Source: Moraxellaceae bacterium
GTDB taxonomy: Bacteria; Pseudomonadota; Gammaproteobacteria; Pseudomonadales; Ketobacteraceae
NCBI GenBank assembly: GCA_002402125.1
Contig: NVVG01000098.1
Coordinates: forward strand, 1 to 5,605
Direction: 5' to 3'
Length of the DNA stretch: 5,605 bases
In this document: piece by piece, positions 1-5,605 of the stretch
Numbering within the stretch: position 1 is the stretch's first letter
Layout: the number at the start of each line of letters is the position of its first letter
Position numbers and translations under genes: made by a program
The notes under the pieces: model-generated
What the model saw: the letters and a program-made list of their open reading frames with translations, nothing else
What the model was told of the DNA's origin: nothing
The model's database searches: none

Positions 1-555
1 GTGGTCAACGTTATCCAATATAGCAAACAATTCATCGGCATTACCAATAATCTGATCATCAAGCCACGGACAGCCCACTTTTACCGGCTGGTGATGCATA
101 CACACCATGACATGATAGCCTTTGGTCTGTTCTAAGGCCTGCTGTAAAAATTCGAGCTGAGTCTCGGCAAAATTGCCAGGCACCTTACCGGGCACAGTGG
201 AATCCAACAGGATAATGCGCCAATCTTGTACCTCAACAATCAGCGGGCAACAACGCTCAGCTGCCTGCTCAACAGACATCGTCTTAATAGCGTCATGGTT
301 ACCAGGTAACCAATAAACAGGTTGAGAAAATCGTTCCATATGACGATGAAAACGCCGGTAAGATTCTGCGCTACCATCTTGAGACAAGTCACCGGTTGCC
401 AGATAGATATCCACACTAGGTTGCTCGAGCTCGATAAGGTCTAATACCTTGTTCAAACTGAACTCGGTATTTAATCCTAGAAGCTTTCCTTGGTCGCTCT
501 CAAAAAGGTGGCAATCTGATAGCTGCACAATTCTTGCGGGTTTACGATGGGACAA
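1..555 (-). CDS. cpdA: 3',5'-cyclic-AMP phosphodiesterase CpdA, N-terminal 185 codons (C-terminus outside window)
   Basis: Class III cyclic nucleotide phosphodiesterase of the calcineurin-like metallophosphoesterase family. It hydrolyses cAMP to AMP in the cytoplasm and so sets the level of active CRP/Vfr. The reverse strand reads open from 555 to the window edge. Metal-binding motifs appear in family order: LSDCHLF (Asp14, His16), ATGDLSQDG (Asp56), LPGNHD (Asn86, His87) and MHHQP (His154/155), followed by the typical VGCPWLDD stretch. The final GHxH motif and about 85-90 residues (E. coli CpdA is about 275 aa) would lie beyond position 1. The start is inferred to be TTG at 555-553: an in-frame TAG sits at 582-580, no ATG or GTG lies between, and the next GTG would cut into the first beta strand. 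The ribosome site is weak (GGA, 8 nt upstream). yqiB and nudF lie upstream on the same strand, as in E. coli. Function is confident; the start is moderately so. Confidence 0.93.
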   Translation of the reverse strand, partial: MSHRKPARIVQLSDCHLFESDQGKLLGLNTEFSLNKVLDLIELEQPSVDIYLATGDLSQDGSAESYRRFHRHMERFSQPVYWLPGNHDAIKTMSVEQAAERCCPLIVEVQDWRIILLDSTVPGKVPGNFAETQLEFLQQALEQTKGYHVMVCMHHQPVKVGCPWLDDQIIGNADELFAILDNVDH

Positions 556-571
556 AAGGCTGATCCAATTT

Positions 572-596
572 TTATAAGTCTATCTATTACTTATAA
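572..596. repeat. Perfect 8-bp inverted repeat upstream of cpdA
   Basis: TTATAAGT (572-579) and ACTTATAA (589-596) are exact reverse complements separated by 9 nt. The dyad sits 17 nt upstream of the inferred cpdA TTG start. The arms are AT-rich with no adjacent GC stem or T-tract, so this is not an intrinsic terminator. Read on the minus strand, each arm contains a -10-like hexamer (TATAAG at 595-590, TATAAA at 577-572). It could therefore be an operator overlapping a cpdA promoter, or a chance product of AT-rich promoter sequence. Arm-to-arm spacing is 17 bp, close to two helical turns, which would suit a dimeric regulator. Confidence 0.45.
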
Positions 597-703
597 CGCA
601 CAATCCCTCATCTCGCCAGCACAAAGGCCCGAATAGGAACGAGAGTTCACAAATTTAAAAAGTAATCTGGCTATTATTCCCACACCCCATTGCAAGCGAA
701 TAA

Positions 704-725
704 AAGTGTGCGACACGTCACATTT
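704..725 (-). promoter_or_regulatory. CRP/Vfr-type cAMP receptor protein binding site upstream of cpdA
   Basis: On the minus strand the 22-bp dyad has left half AAATGTGA, spacer CGTGTC and right half GCACACTT. Against the E. coli CRP consensus halves AAATGTGA and TCACATTT it matches 14 of 16 positions, with a perfect left half and the standard 6-bp spacer. It begins at the last base of the yqiB stop codon and is centred about 160 bp upstream of the cpdA start, so cpdA is the natural target. No clear -10 lies at the class II distance. A weak AT-rich -10-like stretch near 653-658 would put the site around -68, and a further one near 590-595 would put it too far for classical activation. The match is seen directly; binding is inferred. 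Confidence 0.6.
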
Positions 726-1186
726 TAAGGCATTTGCGATTGAAACTGAGGCATTTCCGGCGCGATACCAACTCGTTTACAATGATCTAACCATTCACCA
801 AGAAATTTATTAAGTTGGGCTTTTTCATCGGGCATAAACATCTTTTGATTGGGGTATTCATAACGCTGCCTAACGTAACGATTTTTCTGGAACGACAGCA
901 CCTCTGCCATGTGCGCATCATGATACAACCTAACTGTGATTGTTGGGTGGGGCATCCAATCAGCTATCTCTGACTCTTGCGCTAACCGTAAAGTAACCGT
1001 ATATTTACTGCGCTCGATGACCGTAATAGAGACCCGGCTCAATTCATCTGTCGCGGTTTCAATCCCAAAATCCCAGGATGACTGCTCATCAATCGAAGGG
1101 ATTAACCGCAGAAAGCGCAAATAATTAGTTTCACAATTGCCAATGAAACCTTTTAGGTCTGGCACATATCTGTCGTCTCTTCTCAT
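725..1186 (-). CDS. yqiB: DUF1249 family protein YqiB
   Basis: A 153-residue soluble protein of the DUF1249 family, the same family as E. coli YqiB (about 140 aa); its biochemical function is unknown. Family features visible in order: YVPDLKGFIGNCETNYLRF near the N-terminus (Tyr7-Pro9, Cys18-Glu19-Asn21-Tyr22), IERSKYT at about 57-63, the hallmark TVRLYHDAHMAEV at about 84-96, YPNQKMFMPDEKAQLNKFL at about 110-129, and EWLDHCKRVG near the end. No signal peptide or membrane segment is seen. It starts at ATG 1186 with a poor ribosome site (GAGTAG, about 7 nt upstream), 40 nt after the nudF stop, so it is probably co-transcribed with nudF. Its stop codon touches the CRP-like dyad upstream of cpdA. 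The constant position between nudF and cpdA in several gammaproteobacteria suggests a link to nucleotide metabolism, but that is inference only. Confidence 0.92.
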   Translation of the reverse strand: MRRDDRYVPDLKGFIGNCETNYLRFLRLIPSIDEQSSWDFGIETATDELSRVSITVIERSKYTVTLRLAQESEIADWMPHPTITVRLYHDAHMAEVLSFQKNRYVRQRYEYPNQKMFMPDEKAQLNKFLGEWLDHCKRVGIAPEMPQFQSQMP

Positions 1187-1226
1187 TCAGCACTACTCAG
1201 GTTGCTGTATTTTATCCGCAAGATGT

Positions 1227-1850
1227 CTATTGCCATTTCTTTTGCAGGCGTTCCCAATTCATCTGCAGCCATTGAAGTCCTATAATGCCTATGGCATTGC
1301 TAATATAGTTTTCACTGAGGGCTTGCATGGCTTCCTCCCGTGAAAAAACCTGTACCCAGATATCTTCACCTTCAGATTTAATACCGTGCACTCCTCCAAC
1401 CCCTGTGGAGTCAATACCTCCGCAATAGAGGGTGATTTTTTCGTTACTACCGCCGGCACTTGCGTAAAACTCGTAGATATATTCAAGATCTAATACATCT
1501 GCTCCGGTTTCCTCTTGTGCTTCTCGGTAAGCAACATCTTCTAATTTTTCACCTTCATTAACAATACCAGCAACCAGTTCCATCTGCCAAGGGCCTTCGT
1601 GGGCATCTAGGGTACCTATGCGAAATTGTTCTAACAAAACTACAGTATCCTTATAAGGGTCATATAACAGCACTGCCACGGCCTCCGACCGCACCAGGCA
1701 TTCGCGCACCAGCGGTTGACTCCAACCACCTTCCATCAATTTATGGCGTAATTTGTACCGCTGCATCTTGAAGAAACCGTCATAAACACATTGTTTTTCA
1801 AGTACTTCTACGTCACCGATGCTAAAACAGGGGGCATCTTGATGCTCCAT
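1227..1850 (-). CDS. nudF: ADP-ribose pyrophosphatase NudF (Nudix hydrolase)
   Basis: A 207-residue Nudix hydrolase; E. coli NudF has 209. The family hydrolyses ADP-ribose to AMP and ribose 5-phosphate, clearing a reactive sugar nucleotide and, in E. coli, influencing ADP-glucose supply for glycogen. The complete Nudix box GX5EX7REUXEEXGU is at residues 95-117, starting GIVNEGE and ending REAQEETGA, with Glu110, Glu113 and Glu114 as metal ligands. Before it are the family stretches VRSEAVAVLLYDP (53-65) and LLEQFRIGT (72-80); after it come the family-typical EGEDIWVQV (160-168) and IGIIGLQWLQ (187-196). The ADPRase subfamily normally has a proline 15-16 residues after the box; here that position is Ala132 (FYASAGG). 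The ATG at 1850 is fixed by a strong ribosome site. It is separated from thiC by an intrinsic terminator and followed by yqiB after 40 nt. Confidence 0.94.
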   Translation of the reverse strand: MEHQDAPCFSIGDVEVLEKQCVYDGFFKMQRYKLRHKLMEGGWSQPLVRECLVRSEAVAVLLYDPYKDTVVLLEQFRIGTLDAHEGPWQMELVAGIVNEGEKLEDVAYREAQEETGADVLDLEYIYEFYASAGGSNEKITLYCGGIDSTGVGGVHGIKSEGEDIWVQVFSREEAMQALSENYISNAIGIIGLQWLQMNWERLQKKWQ

Positions 1851-1854
1851 AGCG

Positions 1855-1861
1855 CCTCCTT
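1855..1861 (-). promoter_or_regulatory. Strong ribosome binding site of nudF
   Basis: AAGGAGG on the minus strand, 4 nt before the nudF ATG, is a near-perfect anti-16S match. It decides the nudF start and contrasts with the weak sites in front of thiC, yqiB and cpdA. Confidence 0.85.
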
Positions 1862-1881
1862 ATATTATTAGTCTTATATGT

Positions 1882-1922
1882 AAAAAAAAACAGGCTAGCA
1901 TCTTTAAAGGCTAGCCTGTTTT
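1882..1922 (-). terminator. Intrinsic terminator of thiC
   Basis: The arms CAGGCTAGC (1891-1899) and GCTAGCCTG (1910-1918) form a perfect 9-bp stem, extended by four A-T pairs (1887-1890 with 1919-1922), around a 10-nt loop (1900-1909). Read on the minus strand the stem is followed by nine T residues (complement of 1882-1890), a textbook rho-independent terminator 44 nt past the thiC stop. On the plus strand only TTTT follows, so it is much weaker in that direction. It lies between thiC and nudF, so nudF needs readthrough or a promoter in the roughly 30 bp that remain. A -10-like TATAAG is present at 1878-1873, but no good -35 is seen. Confidence 0.92.
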
Positions 1923-1966
1923 CTACGCGGGTAAAGAGATCTTAGCTGTGACTTATTGACACTTTT

Positions 1967-3880
<1,914 letters not shown>

Positions 3881-3892
3881 TCACTTGAAGTG
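3881..3892 (-). promoter_or_regulatory. thiC ribosome binding site inside a short palindrome
   Basis: The 11-nt palindrome CACTTGAAGTG (3882-3892; 5-bp arms around a single base) overlaps the only plausible thiC Shine-Dalgarno, minus-strand AAGTGA at 3886-3881, 6 nt before the ATG. In RNA it could form only a small hairpin (4 bp with a 3-nt loop), so occlusion of the ribosome site would need help from other leader structure or a bound factor. The palindrome is seen; the regulatory role is conjecture. Confidence 0.4.
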
Positions 3893-3910
3893 GAAATACG
3901 AAACGGGCTT

Positions 3911-3977
3911 ACACACCAGCAAAGCTTTTATAGAGGCTAGATTAACTAGGTCGTTAAAACATCAGCCGATAGTGTGT
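3911..3977 (-). other. Potentially structured 5' leader of thiC, not a recognisable TPP riboswitch
   Basis: Pairings found by eye in the minus-strand RNA: ACACACUA (3977-3970) with UGGUGUGU (3918-3911), eight pairs including one G-U, closes a domain. Inside it GGCU (3967-3964) can pair with AGCC (3938-3935), and UUAAC (3957-3953) with GUUAA (3946-3942) around a 6-nt loop. None of the conserved THI-box strings (CUGAGA, ACCUGAUC, GGAUAAU-type core) is present on this strand between 3875 and 4060. The fold was not computed and could be fortuitous. Confidence 0.3.
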
Positions 3978-3990
3978 GATTTGAAAAGAG

Positions 3991-4019
3991 ACTATAAGCT
4001 ACCGACACGCCAGCAGCAA
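3991..4019 (-). promoter_or_regulatory. Candidate sigma-70 promoter of thiC
   Basis: Minus-strand TTGCTG (4019-4014), a 17-bp spacer and TATAGT (3996-3991) fit a moderate sigma-70 promoter. Transcription would start near 3984, giving a leader of about 110 nt. An alternative is TTAACG (3957-3952), a 19-bp spacer and TATAAA (3932-3927), starting near 3920 with a leader of about 45 nt. That alternative would exclude most of the pairing described for 3911-3977. No intrinsic terminator was seen between the waaA stop and this point, so readthrough from waaA is also possible. Confidence 0.45.
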
Positions 4020-4060
4020 CCACCTTCGAAGCAACAAGAACAACTATGGCAAAAAATTCG

Positions 4061-5344
4061 CTAGATCGGCAAGGATTGATGAATGATATCCATCAATCGC
4101 CCCATCGCGCCGCGATTATCCTCAACAACCTTGAGGCCTTTTTCCGCCAACGCCTTATGGCATTGCCTATCCTGCAGTATTGAAAGCGCGGTCTGCCCCA
4201 GCCCCAGCGGTGTAGTCACGGTTGCTAACACACCCAATTCTGACAGCAGATCGGCTACCACCTTAAAATTAATGACATGAGGCCCCGTTATTGCGGGTGT
4301 GCCCACTGCCAGTGCTTCCAGCATGTTATGGCCACCAACGGGCTCCAAACTACCGCCGATAAAGGCTACATCAGATGCTCCAAGCAAAAGCAGCAAATCG
4401 CCCATGGTATCGCCTAATACCACACCGGTTTCCGGTGTCACCACCTGAGACTTGCTATGGCGAGCCAGAGTCCATCCTCGCTGCTCCACCAATAATGCTA
4501 CATCATCAAAACGCTCTGGGTGGCGCGGAACTATGACTAGCAAGGCATTATCCAGCGTAGCGCGAATGTGTTTAAAAGCTCGTAATACTTGCGCATCTTC
4601 ACCCTCATGGGTGCTCGCCGCAATCAACACAGGGCGATCCTCACCCCAACGGCGGCGCAAGTCGGCAGACTGCTGTTTTAGCTGATCATCAATGGTTAAA
4701 TCAAACTTTACCGTGCCAATAACCTGTAACGATGCTGGCGGCAACCCCAGTTCCACAAAACGCTGCCCATCTCGCGGGGCTTGCGCAGCAATGGTCTTAA
4801 TCTCGCGCAACATGGGACGCACCAGCAGCTTAACCTTGCTATATCCTTCCGCAGAACGCTCTGACAGGCGAGCATTTGCCACAATTACAGGAATGTTTCT
4901 GCTAGCGGCGCAGTGAATCATGTTCGGCCAAAGTTCCGTTTCCATAACGACAGAGACCAATGGTTTGAAGGTATCAAAGAAACGCTTCATTGCATCGGGT
5001 AAATCGTAGGGGAGGTAAACATGGAGGACACGATCACCAAACGCTGCCTTTACCCGATCTGAGCCAGTGGGTGTCATGGTGGTTACCACCACAGGGTAAT
5101 CTGGATAATCTAACAGTAACTGCTCTATTAGTGGCTGTGCCGCTATCAGCTCGCCCACCGATACAGTATGCACCCAAACACTACGAGCTATCGGTGCTTT
5201 ATCAAAACGTCCATCATATAAGCCAAAACGCTCTCTCTTGCGCTCTTGGTAGGCAGGGTTTTTCTTGCCTCGCACATGCAATCGATACAATACCAGCGGT
5301 ATTGCAAGATAAAACAAAAGACTATATAGCAAGCGTGCTAACAT
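4061..5344 (-). CDS. waaA: 3-deoxy-D-manno-octulosonic acid (Kdo) transferase WaaA
   Basis: GT30 glycosyltransferase that moves Kdo from CMP-Kdo onto the tetraacylated lipid A precursor at the inner face of the cytoplasmic membrane, starting the LPS inner core. From ATG 5344 it has 427 residues (E. coli 425). An N-terminal membrane anchor (about residues 4-20, LLYSLLFYLAIPLVLYR) is followed by the acceptor domain, with VHTVSVGE (58-65; Glu65 is the conserved catalytic glutamate) and VVMETELWPN (132-141). The C-terminal donor domain has IVPRHPER (271-278) and GGSLEPVGGHNMLEALAVGT (330-349). An in-frame TTG at 5383 would add 13 residues, but it has no ribosome site and would lie only about 6 nt after the predicted transcript start; ATG 5344 has GGGGA 5 nt upstream. 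The number of Kdo residues added cannot be told from the sequence. No other LPS gene is in the window. Confidence 0.96.
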   Translation of the reverse strand: MLARLLYSLLFYLAIPLVLYRLHVRGKKNPAYQERKRERFGLYDGRFDKAPIARSVWVHTVSVGELIAAQPLIEQLLLDYPDYPVVVTTMTPTGSDRVKAAFGDRVLHVYLPYDLPDAMKRFFDTFKPLVSVVMETELWPNMIHCAASRNIPVIVANARLSERSAEGYSKVKLLVRPMLREIKTIAAQAPRDGQRFVELGLPPASLQVIGTVKFDLTIDDQLKQQSADLRRRWGEDRPVLIAASTHEGEDAQVLRAFKHIRATLDNALLVIVPRHPERFDDVALLVEQRGWTLARHSKSQVVTPETGVVLGDTMGDLLLLLGASDVAFIGGSLEPVGGHNMLEALAVGTPAITGPHVINFKVVADLLSELGVLATVTTPLGLGQTALSILQDRQCHKALAEKGLKVVEDNRGAMGRLMDIIHQSLPI

Positions 5345-5395
5345 TTTTTCCCCAAAACCAGCTTCGAGAGTGGCAAAGTACAATCTAAAGACTGG

Positions 5396-5424
5396 ATTAT
5401 AAAAGGCTTATTGCCATTCGCCCA
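5396..5424 (-). promoter_or_regulatory. Candidate waaA promoter
   Basis: A perfect -10 hexamer TATAAT lies on the minus strand at 5401-5396. The predicted start near 5389 gives a 44-nt leader to the ATG at 5344. The -35 region at 17 bp (TGGGCG, 5424-5419) is poor and there is no TG extension, so strength is uncertain or an activator may help. Confidence 0.5.
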
Positions 5425-5435
5425 GAGATTCCCTA

Positions 5436-5454
5436 CAGTTTTTAACCGAAACTG
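5436..5454. repeat. Inverted repeat in the waaA/oxidoreductase divergent region
   Basis: CAGTTT (5436-5441) and AAACTG (5449-5454) are exact reverse complements with a 7-nt spacer. The dyad sits upstream of the waaA -35 region and also upstream of the plus-strand promoter, where a shared regulator could bind. Six-base arms are short enough to occur by chance. Confidence 0.3.
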
Positions 5455-5471
5455 CAATCAACCTCCGAGAT

Positions 5472-5499
5472 TTGAAGCGACGGATCACTTCGCTATGAT
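5472..5499 (+). promoter_or_regulatory. Candidate promoter of the plus-strand oxidoreductase gene
   Basis: TTGAAG (5472-5477), a 16-bp spacer and TATGAT (5494-5499) resemble a sigma-70 promoter; TACAAT at 5499-5504 is a second possible -10. Transcription would start near 5506, about 28 nt before the ATG. A near-perfect dyad, GAAGCGA (5474-5480) and TCACTTC (5485-5491), with one mismatch, overlaps the -35 and spacer and could be an operator. Confidence 0.45.
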
Positions 5500-5534
5500 A
5501 CAATTCATACTTTCCAAAGATCGAAGAGCCTACG

Positions 5535-5605
5535 ATGACAGACCAAAATCAACCGTTAACCCCAACAGAGTTTCACACTGACATTTTACTATTGGGCGGT
5601 GGAAT
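5535..5605 (+). CDS. Probable FAD/NAD(P)-dependent oxidoreductase, N-terminal 23 codons only
   Basis: An open frame begins with ATG at 5535 and runs off the right edge: MTDQNQPLTPTEFHT followed by DILLLGGG. A hydrophobic beta strand leading into GGG at residues 21-23 is the usual start of a dinucleotide-binding Rossmann fold (GxGxxG), as in FAD-dependent oxidoreductases of the glycerol-3-phosphate or amino-acid dehydrogenase type. The ribosome site GAAGAG (5523-5528) is 6 nt upstream and well placed. The gene is divergent from waaA. From memory, P. aeruginosa has an FAD-dependent oxidoreductase gene a few genes from waaA, which fits, but the substrate and the exact family cannot be read from 23 residues. 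Confidence 0.65.
   Translation, partial: MTDQNQPLTPTEFHTDILLLGGG

Noticed and set aside
698..718. GTGTCGCACAC followed by TTTTATT on the minus strand as an intrinsic terminator of yqiB
   Set aside because: The stem is only about 4 bp with a 3-nt loop. The same bases are much better explained by the CRP-like dyad, though weak termination cannot be excluded.
1947..1964. TGTGACTTATTGACAC dyad near the thiC stop as a CRP or FNR site
   Set aside because: The second half does not match TCACA at the required 6-bp spacing, it does not fit the FNR TTGAT-N4-ATCAA pattern, and it lies at a gene end before a terminator.
3972..3988. TGTGA half-site (plus strand) upstream of thiC as a CRP site
   Set aside because: The partner half after 6 bp is AAGAG, with no match to TCACA; only one half is present.
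4011..4045. GTTG-rich repeats (minus strand) after waaA as a terminator or repeat element
   Set aside because: Only an 8-bp CTTCGAAG palindrome and loosely repeated GTTG units are seen, with no stem plus T-tract and no clear repeat unit.
5345..5383. Extended waaA N-terminus from TTG at 5383
   Set aside because: There is no ribosome site, it would begin only a few bases after the predicted transcript start, and the ATG at 5344 with GGGGA gives the normal family length and N-terminal anchor.
4990..5388. A 132-codon plus-strand open frame opposite waaA
   Set aside because: It lies antisense to the well-supported GT30 gene, has no recognisable motif, and reflects codon bias on the other strand. 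Shorter antisense frames opposite yqiB, nudF and thiC were dropped for the same reason.

Overview
The window looks like a core-genome segment of a gammaproteobacterium of moderate GC, probably a marine relative of Pseudomonas/Cellvibrionales. This is an inference from two things: the protein families, and a gene set (cpdA, DUF1249/yqiB, nudF, thiC, waaA, FAD oxidoreductase) that, as I recall it, lies in the same neighbourhood in Pseudomonas. The cpdA-yqiB-nudF trio is also adjacent in Escherichia coli. No mobile element, CRISPR array, tRNA or rRNA was seen.

Layout from left to right. Positions 1-555 (minus) hold the N-terminal two thirds of cpdA, the cAMP phosphodiesterase; its C-terminus lies beyond the left edge. 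A 169-bp gap follows, with a strong CRP/Vfr-type dyad at 704-725 and a perfect inverted repeat at 572-596. Next on the minus strand come yqiB (DUF1249, 725-1186), nudF (ADP-ribose pyrophosphatase, 1227-1850), an intrinsic terminator (1882-1922), thiC (HMP-P synthase, 1967-3874), a 186-bp leader/promoter region, and waaA (Kdo transferase, 4061-5344). A 190-bp divergent promoter region separates waaA from the first 23 codons of a plus-strand gene that looks like a Rossmann-fold FAD/NAD(P) oxidoreductase (5535 to the right edge).

Functionally this is housekeeping: Kdo transfer to lipid A, the pyrimidine branch of thiamine synthesis, and a nucleotide-housekeeping group in which NudF (ADP-ribose) and CpdA (cAMP) both release AMP. 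Transcription runs waaA > thiC > nudF > yqiB > cpdA. The terminator after thiC separates thiamine synthesis from the nudF group, and the CRP-like site suggests that cpdA has its own cAMP-responsive control.

I did not find a new multigene system. The points most worth a second look are regulatory or single-residue ones: the CRP-like dyad ahead of cpdA with a rare TTG start, a thiC leader with no recognisable TPP riboswitch but with other pairing potential, an Ala in place of the ADPRase-subfamily proline in NudF, and several dyads over promoters or ribosome binding sites.
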